DNA of 64,000 bases, taken from the NCBI GenBank assembly GCA_025360815.1, contig JANYBL010000005.1:62001-126000 (forward strand), given 5' to 3'. The stretch comes from Burkholderiales bacterium (GTDB taxonomy: Bacteria; Pseudomonadota; Gammaproteobacteria; Burkholderiales; Usitatibacteraceae). The notes below the pieces were generated by a model. It was not told the DNA's origin. It saw only the letters and a list, made by a program, of their open reading frames with translations, and made no database searches. Position numbers and translations under genes: made by a program. Positions 55,276 through 64,000 of this stretch are shown here, one piece after another. Numbering within the stretch: the stretch's first letter is position 1; every line of letters starts with the position of its first letter.

Positions 55276-55896
55276 TCAATGGGGTACCAAGTCGTCCAAG
55301 CCGCAGGCGTTGCGTCCCAGCAAAATTTTGAGTTTGCGTCTGGCATGAAATAGACGCGTCTTGACGGTGTTTTCTGGTACGCCTTGGATTTGCGCAATCT
55401 CAGCCAACGATAAATCTTGATAAAAGACCAGATGAATACATTCCTGCTGTTCCAGCGGTAGCCGCTTGATACAAGCATCGAGTTGTTGCCGGGTTTCTTC
55501 TGCGGCTAGCTGGTCGTGCGCCGACATGGCGCCATCTGCAACCTCCATGCCCGTGCTTTCGTCGTAGGGCACAAAGCGGGCGCGGCGGCGCACTTCATCA
55601 AGCGCTTTGTGACGGGCAATGCCCAATATCCACGTACTGACTGATGATCCGCCGCTAAAACGCGCCGCGTTTTTCCAAACTTCAAACATCGTCTCGACAA
55701 CGATCCCTTCTGCAAGATCGCGATCGTCAACGTGCCGCAGTGCAAATGCAAAAATTTTGCGGTTTATATGGCCATAGAGCTCGGCCAGCGCCTGTTGATC
55801 CTGATTGGCAACGCGCATCATCAGTATGGCCAGCGGATCTGCCTGCGCGCTTTGGCGGGCTTGCGGAATAGGCATTGACAGGATCGAAGCACTCAT
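55276..55896 (-). CDS. ECF-type RNA polymerase sigma factor (second paralogue)
   Basis: 206 aa. Region 2 (RKIFAFALRHVDDRDLAEGIVVETMFEVWKNAARFSGG) and region 4 (LPLEQQECIHLVFYQDLSLAEIAQIQGVPENTVKTRLFHARRKL) are close to the sigma at 41753. Start ATG overlaps the stop of a 63-aa gene. No anti-sigma gene is adjacent. Confidence 0.92.
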   Translation of the reverse strand: MSASILSMPIPQARQSAQADPLAILMMRVANQDQQALAELYGHINRKIFAFALRHVDDRDLAEGIVVETMFEVWKNAARFSGGSSVSTWILGIARHKALDEVRRRARFVPYDESTGMEVADGAMSAHDQLAAEETRQQLDACIKRLPLEQQECIHLVFYQDLSLAEIAQIQGVPENTVKTRLFHARRKLKILLGRNACGLDDLVPH

Positions 55897-56084
55897 TTCG
55901 CTGCGCTCCGCTTGCCCGCTTTTTTAGGGCTTGCGCCATCCAGATCCGCGTCGATTAACTGCAATAACTCATGCTGGCTATGAAACGAGGTGCGCGTTCC
56001 AGTTGCAATTGACTCCAGCGTGCCGATGACTGCTGATTTTCCCGCGTCTGACCGGCGGTAAATCCGAATAACAAAACTTTCCAT
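55893..56084 (-). CDS. Small conserved sigma-linked protein
   Basis: 63 aa, starting MESFVIRIYRRSDAGKSAVIGTLE, then a short helix-strand (FHSQHELLQLIDADL) and a basic tail. I recall small proteins of this MxSFIVRIYRR type beside ECF sigma genes in Proteobacteria; no function is known to me. Translationally coupled to the sigma gene. Confidence 0.7.
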   Translation of the reverse strand: MESFVIRIYRRSDAGKSAVIGTLESIATGTRTSFHSQHELLQLIDADLDGASPKKAGKRSAAK

Positions 56085-56220
56085 GTTCGCTCCCCAAAGT
56101 TGATGGGGGAACGATAACTTTTGGCTTAAAGCGCTTGCCTACGGATGACTTACGGATTCAACAACTACCCTAATCAGGGGATGGGGCAGCGTGAATTCAC
56201 TAAAAAATGGCTCGACAACC

Positions 56221-59200
56221 TTAAAAAATAGCCTGCACCGCAATCTGCGACTTTAATGCCTCGGTTTCAGCAGTAGGGGCAGCACTCAGTACAACCAAGA
56301 GTAACTCTTTGCAGCGTCGGTAGGAACGTAGCGATTCGGTGGTTTCCCCACGCGCTGCATGGCAGCGCATAAGCCCCCGATAGAACGACTCAATCAGGCT
56401 GTCCTGCTGAAGCGCAAGTTCATATAACGCGATTGCGCCTTGATAATCGCCCACTCTTTCGAGTTGCGTTGCCAAACGGTCGACCGTTGCGGTGTAAAGC
56501 GCCGCTAACCGCGCGCGTGCCGCCGCTGCCCAGACGAAATTGGCAGAACCCAGCAAGGGGCCCTTATAAAGTGTCAACGCTTGCATCGCGTCCTCTGGCC
56601 GGGCGCTGCGGGCTAAGGCGTCGAATGCCATGACATCCCACCATACCAGCTCTTGGTTGAGTGAAATCCGTCCGCCGGCAAGAATAAGTGCGTCCTCTAC
56701 GCCAATCAATTTACGCAAGCGGTGCAAAGCAATCTCAAACGAGCCCTGCGGATCTTTGGCGTCCAGATCAGGCCACAGCTCATCAATCACGCTCTGCACG
56801 CTAGGCCCCAATCCATCTTTTGAGGCGCTTTGCAGTGAGGCGATCATTTTCAATAGCTCCAGAGGCTTTTTTTGCGATTTACCATCGAATGTTAGCGTCA
56901 CATCGGCAAGGCTCACCCGGAATTCACCAAATGCCTCGACACGCAGCGGCCACGGCCAGTTGGCGGACGCCCGCGTTGAGCCTTGAGCAGGCGGCAATAA
57001 TTTTCGGTGCAAAATGAAACCCCGAATAAATTCTGATTCAATGTTTTGCGAAAGCGCAACCACACAGAGGCGCGCGAGCAGGGGACGCAGCAACCTTCCA
57101 TATTCAAGCATCCGCTTTTCACGAAGGTCACAAAAAAATTGCGCGACAGCCGACAAGTCGCGCGGTTCGCTTTGATTTGTTGCCCGCAACGCCTGCATAA
57201 ATAAAATGCTTGTTTCAAGTATTTGCCGGTTCCCCGCGTTTGCAGTGGGGCGTAAAAGCTCAATACGTGCGACGGCTTCATCATAACGGCCGAGGTAGGC
57301 AAGTGTGTTGGCAGCAACAACATGATATGCCGAGGTATGAATAATCGGGAAATGCGCCTCTCGGGTCATCGCCAGCATTTGGCTTACTGCGACCCAGGCT
57401 TCTTCAGCCTCGCCACAGAGCAACGCCAAGTTGGCACGCAGGTTAAGGTGAGATATATTTTGGCGAATATATCGGGGTTGTAACAAGGGCTTGATCGAAT
57501 CGAGCATCGATCGCATGCTGTCAACATCGAGTGTCCAAATACAGCGTTCGGCCTTGGCGTGCGCGAGGTTAATTTTTAAATTAGTCAGGTCGTGGGCTTC
57601 GGCGATTTGCTCGGCAGTGAGCCGGTGTTTGTGGCTAGTTTCCATCAGCGCGGGCTTTCTCAGCACCATCGAGGCCGCCATATGCATCATGCACATTGTC
57701 CAGTGCCATGTTGCTTTTCGGGAAGGGCTAGCCTGCGCCATTCGAACTTCATGGGCAACGAAATTTTCGAAAAGTAACGCTCGTTCGTGCTCGCGCCCGT
57801 GGCCCAACCACTCCATCACGCTAATTGCAGCGGATAGTTGCGTATTCACGTCTTTTGCCATTGGTATAAGCGATAAAACGCGATCCGCCAAATCGCCAAA
57901 CTTGTGTTCGGACGGTGTTGAGGCAACTTGCACAGAAAGCAAGCCAACGATTGCGCGCAATTCGCTTTCCGGCGACGGAAATGAAATATCCTTCACCCAG
58001 TTTGACAGTAGCGCGTCAGTCCAATAATCGAAACCATCGAATCCTTGCCAGCCTGTTTCAATGTTGCTCACGATAGTGGCAGCGCACAATAGGCAACCCA
58101 GCTGGTCATTACCTTCTTTAAAGCGTAAGTAAACGTCAGTCAGTAATCTGCGAGAAGCCACTTCGTCGGTGGGTGCGAAGCTCAGTCCGAGCCAATAATC
58201 GAGCCAAGGCAACTGTGCACGAACCGGACTATCTAAGGCCGAAATCCATTTGGAAAGCTGTTCAATCCGACCCTCGGCAATGATGGATTCAGCCAGCTTT
58301 AATATATTTATGGCTGCGGCGCGGTGGTCGCCACCGTCCATCAGTAATGGTATGGATGCCTCGATTCTACCGCTTGCAGCTAACAGGTTACCCGTGCGCA
58401 CCATCGCAAGTTGCCGCGCTGCCTCGTTCCGACTTTCTCCCTCCTCGTTCAAGCTTACGCGTTCGCGCAATGTTTGGGCTAGTAGCGTATGAAATCGAAA
58501 CACGGCCTGCTTATTGGCGATTCGCCGCTCGACGAAAAGTCCGTTCCGATGAAGATTTTGAAGTATGTCACTCGCCCGCGGATTACCGCTCGCAGCCATC
58601 GCCAAATCAGCGTCAAAATCCGTCAAGAACGCGCAGGCATCAAGTACTGCTCGCGTCTCGGGGAGCATTTTTTCAATAACGACTTTAGAAAAATAATCAA
58701 ATAAACCCCCATGCGATCCTGATCGAAATCTACCGCTCGTCAGCTCAATCGCCGGTTGAGAGCCCAGCAGCACGACGCCGGCACCCCATCCATCGGCAAT
58801 GGCGTTGAGCCTCTCGATTTCGCTAGGCGCGAGCGGCGCGGCGGTTGCGCCGTTGCCGGTGGCCTTCCCGGCGGTCTTATTGAGCAATTCGACCGTCTCA
58901 GGCAAATCAAAACGCAGCGCATCCGCGTTTAGTTCGGCCAACTGTTGCTTGATCATTAGCTCGACAAGCGCAGGTGGCGGCCGGTGATGTGAGGTCAATA
59001 TGATGCGTTGCTGACCAGCTTCCGAAACAAATATTCCTAGTACCTCATCGAGTGCGCCGTTTGCCTCATGAATGTTTTCGAACACCAGAACATCATCGTC
59101 AGCCAATCCCACCAACATGGCGCGAAAAAACCGGCGTGCGAAACCCTGCCAATCCTCCCGGTTTTCAATATCGATCGCCGGCACCCGGTGGGCTCGCGTT

Positions 59201-59511
59201 ACCCGTGAATTAAATAACATCGACAAAAAGAAAAAAAACGTCGAAATCTCGGCATCGTCGCGATCCACCTGATACCAAACCGGCGATAGCCTGCGAGCCT
59301 GCAGATAACTTGCCGCTAAGGTGGTTTTGCCGCTGCCAGGCGGGCCGTGTATCCAAATACATGCGGCTTCGTGTTCTTCGATTTGATTGAACAAGCGGGG
59401 GCGCTGCATCGCCTGCTGAGCATCTGGACTGACGAGCTTGGCGGGCAGTCTCGCGCGAGTTGTTCTGGTTTTGCTCTCGCCAGCTCTTTTGCCGGATATA
59501 TTTTTTTCCAT
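56221..59511 (-). CDS. Giant STAND-NTPase/SARP-type transcriptional regulator (paralogue 3)
   Basis: 1,096 aa. Walker A GPPGSGKTT at 56-64, Walker B-like LVFENIH. C-terminal winged helix (WPWPLRVEAFGEFRVSLADVTL... KSQKKPLELLKMIASL) and BTAD (LYELALQQDSLIESFYRGLMRCHAARGETTESLRSYRRCKEL). It is upstream of and co-directional with the 63-aa gene and second sigma, with a 136-bp gap that may hold their promoter. Confidence 0.88.
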   Translation of the reverse strand: MEKNISGKRAGESKTRTTRARLPAKLVSPDAQQAMQRPRLFNQIEEHEAACIWIHGPPGSGKTTLAASYLQARRLSPVWYQVDRDDAEISTFFFFLSMLFNSRVTRAHRVPAIDIENREDWQGFARRFFRAMLVGLADDDVLVFENIHEANGALDEVLGIFVSEAGQQRIILTSHHRPPPALVELMIKQQLAELNADALRFDLPETVELLNKTAGKATGNGATAAPLAPSEIERLNAIADGWGAGVVLLGSQPAIELTSGRFRSGSHGGLFDYFSKVVIEKMLPETRAVLDACAFLTDFDADLAMAASGNPRASDILQNLHRNGLFVERRIANKQAVFRFHTLLAQTLRERVSLNEEGESRNEAARQLAMVRTGNLLAASGRIEASIPLLMDGGDHRAAAINILKLAESIIAEGRIEQLSKWISALDSPVRAQLPWLDYWLGLSFAPTDEVASRRLLTDVYLRFKEGNDQLGCLLCAATIVSNIETGWQGFDGFDYWTDALLSNWVKDISFPSPESELRAIVGLLSVQVASTPSEHKFGDLADRVLSLIPMAKDVNTQLSAAISVMEWLGHGREHERALLFENFVAHEVRMAQASPSRKATWHWTMCMMHMAASMVLRKPALMETSHKHRLTAEQIAEAHDLTNLKINLAHAKAERCIWTLDVDSMRSMLDSIKPLLQPRYIRQNISHLNLRANLALLCGEAEEAWVAVSQMLAMTREAHFPIIHTSAYHVVAANTLAYLGRYDEAVARIELLRPTANAGNRQILETSILFMQALRATNQSEPRDLSAVAQFFCDLREKRMLEYGRLLRPLLARLCVVALSQNIESEFIRGFILHRKLLPPAQGSTRASANWPWPLRVEAFGEFRVSLADVTLTFDGKSQKKPLELLKMIASLQSASKDGLGPSVQSVIDELWPDLDAKDPQGSFEIALHRLRKLIGVEDALILAGGRISLNQELVWWDVMAFDALARSARPEDAMQALTLYKGPLLGSANFVWAAAARARLAALYTATVDRLATQLERVGDYQGAIALYELALQQDSLIESFYRGLMRCHAARGETTESLRSYRRCKELLLVVLSAAPTAETEALKSQIAVQAIF

Positions 59512-59666
59512 GTAACTTTTATTTTATCAGCGTCTGAAGCAGACGGTCGACTCAATTATTTATTGAGATCAATTGAACCTTCGCCATCCCCAGTGCGACT
59601 TACTGTGATTTTCGATAGGCCCAGCCGCGAGAAAACGCATTAGTAACGCAATTTTGGAGAAGCAGT

Positions 59667-61556
59667 ATGGCGCAAGCGCTCAATTTTAAACTTCGTTCGT
59701 TCCGACTATTTTTTCTGTGTGGCATCCCGTTTTTAGCCAGCGCGGCAATGGGGCAGGAAGCGGCACCAGCAACCGTCCCAACCCCTGTCTCCCCTTCTTC
59801 TCCTGCCTCGCCCGCTTCCACAGTCGAGCCTGCCCCGGCAACGGCGCCTGCTATCATTGACAAAACGGCACCTACCGGCAACGAAGAAGCGCTCAAAGCT
59901 TGGCAAGCGGCGTCCGGAAACCAAGTAGTGCCGGATATTGCAAAAGCCGAAGACGGTGCCAGCAAACTTGAATGGCGCAGCACTTTATCGGCCGATGCCT
60001 ACAACAACGATATAAAGCCACCGCCAGCGCCACCTGGCTCGCCGGCAACCGCAACACCGTTAAACACGGGCGATTTTACCAAAGCAGTCTTTGCCACCGA
60101 CATCCGCTTAATTGAACCGGGCGGTCAGGTGAATTATCTGCAATTTGGGTTGACGGCTAGTAACGATCGTTCGGTATTGTCGCGCTATCACAATCAAATA
60201 AATTCACTACAAATAGGGCGCACTGGCCAAACTTATCAAGTGGCTGCCGGTGATGCGGCAGTTAGTTTTTCGCAACTCGGCACCACGCTTGGTATGCGCG
60301 GATTAAATATGCAAAAACAACTCGGCGATTGGACGCTATCGGGCTATGGCGGCGTGGTTTCAGAAAGCTGGGAATCACTCTACAACCGCACCCCTCTCAA
60401 TAATGAACCAGCCCGCACCCGGTTCACCCGCAACGTCGTTGGCTCAAAGGCTGAATATGCAGTAATGACGGGCCTAAAAGCGTACGCGACGGCACAAGGC
60501 TATAACGACAACGTCAATAGCTTAAACAGCGCACTTGTTTCACAGCAACCAGCTGATGCGCGCGCAGTCTCGGCTGGACTGTCCTATCAGGCAGGGCCCT
60601 GGACCGCCACTTCAGAAGTGGCGGCCAGCCGCTTTGAAGAGCGTTACCAGCTTGCAAGGCGCGGAGATGCGTTGTTGTTTGACGGGGGCTATCGGCAAGC
60701 AACTTGGAACCTACGCGCCGGCTATCACGATATTGATCCCAAATTTATATCATTGTCACAGGCAGTGCCGCCTGGCGTTAAAGAATATTATGCCGGTGGC
60801 GATTGGACGACATCCAGTTGGCTCACGCTCGGGCTAGATTATCGAGATGCAGCCAGCCGCACCGCCGGCTTTGCAATACTGGCTATTCCGGCAGATCCGG
60901 CCTTGCCACCACCATCACCAGTTATTGCCACTTCAACTAAAACGCGTTCGTTAACCAACCGCGCCAACCTGAATTTCGGTGCAGGTCTCCCGGGATGGGC
61001 AATGACACTCGCTAATACCGCGAATCGCGGAGAAGATACGCAGCAAAAACAAAATCACAATCAAAACTCGAGCAGCGCACTCAATTACAGCTCCGGTACT
61101 TGGTCAGGTAATGTCAGTTACACCGCTGGCAAAGTCGCAAGTAATGCCAGCCCGCAAAGTGATTCAGCAACCCACGCTGTGCAGGCGCTGATTGGGCGCA
61201 ACTACTCGGGCACAGTCATTCCATGGTCGATCGGTTGGACTTTAACGGCGGGCCAGCAAGCGCAACGGTTAGTCTTTACGGGAGCAGAAACAAAATCTCG
61301 CACGCATGGCTTTACGGTGAATGGGCAACGTAGCGAATGGGCGCAATTTGCGCTGACCTATTTGGGCTCGATCGTTAGCCAAACCACCGGTGGCCCGGAC
61401 TTGGCTACTCGCTCGCTTCAGCTGGAAGTCACCAAACAGTTTGGCCAACAAAATTCATTCAAAGCCTTCCTGCGCCAGACGCAACGTAATGTGGGGGATG
61501 TCGCGTTGCGCACCGACGAGCGGGTGCTTGGCTTACAACTCAATATGGGGTGGTAA
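59667..61556 (+). CDS. Predicted outer-membrane beta-barrel protein
   Basis: 629 aa; GGAG before ATG 59667. Signal peptide (cleavage near MGQEA), then a Pro/Ala/Ser-rich linker (to about 80), then many alternating strands with Tyr/Trp at membrane edges, ending in LQLNMGW with a terminal aromatic, as needed for BAM insertion. No family recognised by eye. It heads a cassette of three exported proteins. Confidence 0.75.
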   Translation: MAQALNFKLRSFRLFFLCGIPFLASAAMGQEAAPATVPTPVSPSSPASPASTVEPAPATAPAIIDKTAPTGNEEALKAWQAASGNQVVPDIAKAEDGASKLEWRSTLSADAYNNDIKPPPAPPGSPATATPLNTGDFTKAVFATDIRLIEPGGQVNYLQFGLTASNDRSVLSRYHNQINSLQIGRTGQTYQVAAGDAAVSFSQLGTTLGMRGLNMQKQLGDWTLSGYGGVVSESWESLYNRTPLNNEPARTRFTRNVVGSKAEYAVMTGLKAYATAQGYNDNVNSLNSALVSQQPADARAVSAGLSYQAGPWTATSEVAASRFEERYQLARRGDALLFDGGYRQATWNLRAGYHDIDPKFISLSQAVPPGVKEYYAGGDWTTSSWLTLGLDYRDAASRTAGFAILAIPADPALPPPSPVIATSTKTRSLTNRANLNFGAGLPGWAMTLANTANRGEDTQQKQNHNQNSSSALNYSSGTWSGNVSYTAGKVASNASPQSDSATHAVQALIGRNYSGTVIPWSIGWTLTAGQQAQRLVFTGAETKSRTHGFTVNGQRSEWAQFALTYLGSIVSQTTGGPDLATRSLQLEVTKQFGQQNSFKAFLRQTQRNVGDVALRTDERVLGLQLNMGW

Positions 61557-61559
61557 GCA

Positions 61560-62234
61560 ATGAAACAACTTCTACTGTCTTTCCAAAAGCGGATAAATTT
61601 TAAGGTGACGCAATTTGTTATCCGATTGGTGTTGTTTTTTTGTGCGGTCGCCCTCAATGCCACAAACGCAGCCGCGCTCGATTTCCACTGGGAAACGCCA
61701 CCTAGTTTTATGCTTGGCAGTGAACGGCTTGGTAATCAAGCACTGCCCGCGTTAGCAGAAATCCTTACCGCGTTTGAAAGTGGCCAAATTGGCAGCGTTG
61801 CCAAAATTGAGGCTGGCATTGAGCCGTCCATGGTTGGGCTAACGCAATTGCTTCGGGCAATTCAAGATGCGCAAGCGCAACAGCAATCGATCCGTATTCA
61901 TCTCGGCGATATTAAGGTCAACGTAAATGGCAACGAAAATGTCAAGGCCACCATGGTTACGACCATCATTACCGGCCGTTGGGAGAAACGTTACCTCGCT
62001 ATTGCGAATAGAAACATGCCGCCGCAAACGCAAGTGCAAACTCAGCCGCAATCCCAACCTCAACCGCAATCCCAACCTCAACCCCAAACAATGCCGCCAC
62101 CGGCGCAGCTAACATTGCATCCGCTAGTTCCGTATTTGATAAAGGGAGAGGCTACTTTTGTTTTTCAGTGCAACAAAAAGCAATGCAAGCTATCAGGCAT
62201 GACGGGTGCAAACTTATTTGCTAGTGGCCTGTGA
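61560..62234 (+). CDS. Exported protein with Q/P repeats and a domain shared with the next gene
   Basis: 224 aa, 3 bp after the barrel gene. Signal peptide (to about 39), then a domain at about 60-145 (ILTAFESGQIGSVAKIEAGIEPSMVG, then IRIHLGDIKVN, then WEKRYL). A Gln/Pro repeat (about 160-180) follows, then a C-terminal part with two Cys (FQCNKKQCKL). The shared domain recurs in the FecR-type protein downstream. Confidence 0.65.
   Translation: MKQLLLSFQKRINFKVTQFVIRLVLFFCAVALNATNAAALDFHWETPPSFMLGSERLGNQALPALAEILTAFESGQIGSVAKIEAGIEPSMVGLTQLLRAIQDAQAQQQSIRIHLGDIKVNVNGNENVKATMVTTIITGRWEKRYLAIANRNMPPQTQVQTQPQSQPQPQSQPQPQTMPPPAQLTLHPLVPYLIKGEATFVFQCNKKQCKLSGMTGANLFASGL
62044..62087 (+). repeat. 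Tandem 18-bp repeat encoding Gln/Pro
   Basis: About 2.4 copies of CAACCGCAATCCCAACCT in frame, coding for QPQSQP units. Copy number may vary between strains. Confidence 0.75.
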
Positions 62235-62359
62235 TGAACCATTTGTCCTCTCATCACGACTCAGACCTATCAATAGTTGTAACCCATGCTGCTGCAACCA
62301 AGGCTGACGTAGACCCAGCGGTATGCAACCATACAAATCTAAATGTACTCAAGGTAAAT

Positions 62360-64000
62360 ATGAACACAAATCGAAACCTTCAGATCGCTCATTCGCCAGC
62401 TTTTCTGCCTATTTGCAATATAAAGGGATCGCTTAAATTCGCTCTGGCTGTACTTTCCTTTAGCTGTGCCCAAGCATTTGCCGCTGGCGTTGTCAGCTTT
62501 GTGAGCGGTTCTGCAACCGTTATCAACGCCGCCGGCGAGAGCCAACAAATCAGCAAAAAAATGCGCATCAACACTGGCGACACCATCATTACCGGGAAGA
62601 ATGGCGAAGTGCAGATGGTGACGGACGACCATGGATTGGTTGCGATGCGGGCCAACTCCCGTTTGCAAATTGATGACTATGCAGCCAACGGCGATGAACA
62701 AGATCGCGCGTCCTACACACTGCTAAAAGGCTTCATGCGATCTGTTACAGGCTGGATTGGTAAAGTTGCGCCGCGAAATTATTCAATACGTGCTGCGAAC
62801 GCCACGATTGGTATCCGCGGTACTGATCACGAACTCGGGTTGGTTGAGGGCAACGAAAATGCGGCCTATTCCAAGGTAAATGAGGGTGAAACAACGCTGG
62901 GCAACGCGGCCGGTGAGGTCGTGGTGAAGGCGGGGCGGGCAGCTTTTGTTGATTTCAGCAAACCCGCGGCGCCTCGGTTGTTAGAGGGCATCCCCGCTTT
63001 TTTCAAGCCTAGTCCAAACGAAAAGAACATCGATGCGACCAAGAAAAAACTGGCAGCAGAATTGGACGAAAAGCTCAAGCAGCGCCGCAACGACATCAAA
63101 CGCGATGGTGGTACAAACGAAAAGGGCAACACACGCATCAACGAAGCCTGTTCTGGCAGCGACCTTGCAACAAATGAGCTGCTTGAATTTGTTCGCGCCT
63201 ATGAAGCGGGCAATATTGCCGCAATACAAGCAAAAATTGACCCGTCAATGCTGGGATATCAGCGGTTTATTGACGGCTTGATCCAAGATTTTAATCGTCA
63301 AAAGCAAATCCGCATGCTGGTGAAAGATATCCAGGTTCAGTGCGGCGCTGATCTTGCTACCGTGCAATTCAATTGGGAAAAGCGCTACTTGGACGTGATC
63401 ACTTTTGCGCCAGCGTTGTTGGTGGGCCGCGGTACGCTGCTAATGCATCGCAGTTTAGGCAATTGGAAGGTTGCCGCTATTGCAGGTGACAATCCATTTT
63501 CTGGTTTTGCGGGCACAAAGGGGCAATTGACGTTTGGCCCTGCATTTTCTCTGGCAGCTGTGAGCGTGATTCCAACCAATGTTCCGATCACGGTGCAAGT
63601 GATTGATAGCGATATGGCTGGAATAGGCTCCCTTACCGTTCAGATAGTGACGAACCAAGGCGACGCTGAATCGATCACCTTGCCTGAGATTTCACCCGGC
63701 CGCTTCGCGCGCAATTTCTTAGCCGTCGCAGCCGGCGCGCCCGTGCAAGGAAACGGCATTTTGGAGCTTGCCAATGGCGTGCAATTGACTCTACGTTATG
63801 TGGATCAGAAACCAGGAAATAACTTACCGCCAACCATGCTCACGCAGACCCTGAAGACGACCGGCAGCATTCTCTTCGTGCCGGACACGACGCCCGATGC
63901 GTTTAGCTTTGCCTCCATGTCAAATGTGGCTGCATCGGCAAAAATAGTATCTAGTACCCAATCTATCAACGGTATCAATGCGCCCACCTCCATCACGATT
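62360..64000 (+). CDS. FecR-domain exported protein, 3'-truncated by window edge
   Basis: At least 547 codons, open at the right edge. ATG 62360 has AAGG six bases upstream and gives a signal peptide (KFALAVLSFSCAQAFA). The frame is also open from an ATG at 62234 that overlaps the previous stop. FecR domain at about 45-190 (GVVSFVSGSATVINAAGESQ, INTGDTIITGKNGEVQM, SIRAANATIGIRGTDHEL). A second domain at about 270-345 (FVRAYEAGNIAAIQAKIDPSMLGYQ... WEKRYL) is related to the protein encoded upstream. Periplasmic FecR domains sense or organise surface proteins. Confidence 0.8.
   Translation, partial: MNTNRNLQIAHSPAFLPICNIKGSLKFALAVLSFSCAQAFAAGVVSFVSGSATVINAAGESQQISKKMRINTGDTIITGKNGEVQMVTDDHGLVAMRANSRLQIDDYAANGDEQDRASYTLLKGFMRSVTGWIGKVAPRNYSIRAANATIGIRGTDHELGLVEGNENAAYSKVNEGETTLGNAAGEVVVKAGRAAFVDFSKPAAPRLLEGIPAFFKPSPNEKNIDATKKKLAAELDEKLKQRRNDIKRDGGTNEKGNTRINEACSGSDLATNELLEFVRAYEAGNIAAIQAKIDPSMLGYQRFIDGLIQDFNRQKQIRMLVKDIQVQCGADLATVQFNWEKRYLDVITFAPALLVGRGTLLMHRSLGNWKVAAIAGDNPFSGFAGTKGQLTFGPAFSLAAVSVIPTNVPITVQVIDSDMAGIGSLTVQIVTNQGDAESITLPEISPGRFARNFLAVAAGAPVQGNGILELANGVQLTLRYVDQKPGNNLPPTMLTQTLKTTGSILFVPDTTPDAFSFASMSNVAASAKIVSSTQSINGINAPTSITI

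Noticed and set aside
55099-55353. 84-codon plus-strand frame overlapping the second sigma gene end
   Set aside because: Antisense to a clear sigma region 4, no ribosome site and no family pattern.
62044-62087. Regular repeats considered as CRISPR or VNTR outside a gene
   Set aside because: The units are in frame within an exported protein and encode Gln/Pro; no spacer structure.

Overview
The window looks like a Gram-negative betaproteobacterial chromosome, most likely order Burkholderiales. The evidence is the gene content: a ccoNOQP/GHIS cytochrome cbb3 cluster, an AniA-type copper nitrite reductase with nirV, an FNR-type regulator with matching FNR boxes, an SPFH gene followed by a ribbon-helix-helix gene, and an RsaM-like gene beside a LuxR-type gene. 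No rRNA, intact transposase or CRISPR array was seen. The left half reads as core genome; the part from about 39 kb to the right end reads as accessory.

Layout. 1-9 kb: cytochrome b561 (cut by the window edge), cytochrome c', SPFH protein plus RHH regulator, acyltransferase, ABC-type binding protein, QueD, aspartate kinase, S9 peptidase, tRNA-Ser(GCT). 9.5-10.5 kb: a decayed membrane-protein gene and gene-poor DNA. 10.5-12.5 kb: a cupredoxin/FTR1 iron-uptake operon behind a candidate Fur box. 12.6-15.6 kb (minus): nirK with a C-terminal haem domain, a nirV-like gene and a SCO1-like gene. 15.8-19.4 kb: lipoprotein, beta-CASP hydrolase, hemN with a perfect FNR box. 19.4-28.8 kb: SafE-like exporter, ccoI, ccoS, ccoNOQP, ccoG, ccoH and a small membrane protein. 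28.9-34 kb: two universal stress proteins, a NarX-like histidine kinase, an FNR-type regulator and two response regulators. Together these form a low-oxygen/nitrogen-oxide module. 34-39 kb: an interrupted PDZ (HtrA-like) gene, a thymidine/AMP phosphorylase with a collapsed remnant behind it, and an M61 peptidase.

The most interesting part is 38.9-64 kb. A LuxR-type AHL receptor gene with no luxI in the window is divergent from an RsaM-like gene, with a lux-box-like dyad between them. A second, perfect 20-bp lux-box-like palindrome precedes a 44-codon gene for an acidic peptide with a double-glycine motif and a very short Gly-rich tail. A strong terminator ends this transcription unit. Downstream lies an ECF sigma/anti-sigma/subtilase operon. 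Then come three paralogous giant regulators of about 1,064-1,100 aa, each with an N-terminal NTPase, a helical-repeat middle and a C-terminal SARP/BTAD region. A second ECF sigma with a 63-aa partner and a PAS-GGDEF-EAL protein with a degenerate cyclase motif are interspersed. At the right edge are an outer-membrane barrel, a Q-rich secreted protein and a FecR-domain protein; the last two share a previously unnamed domain.

If one undescribed system is here, I would look at the quorum-controlled peptide and the neighbouring sigma/anti-sigma/subtilase/giant-regulator island. All family assignments were made by eye, without database searches.
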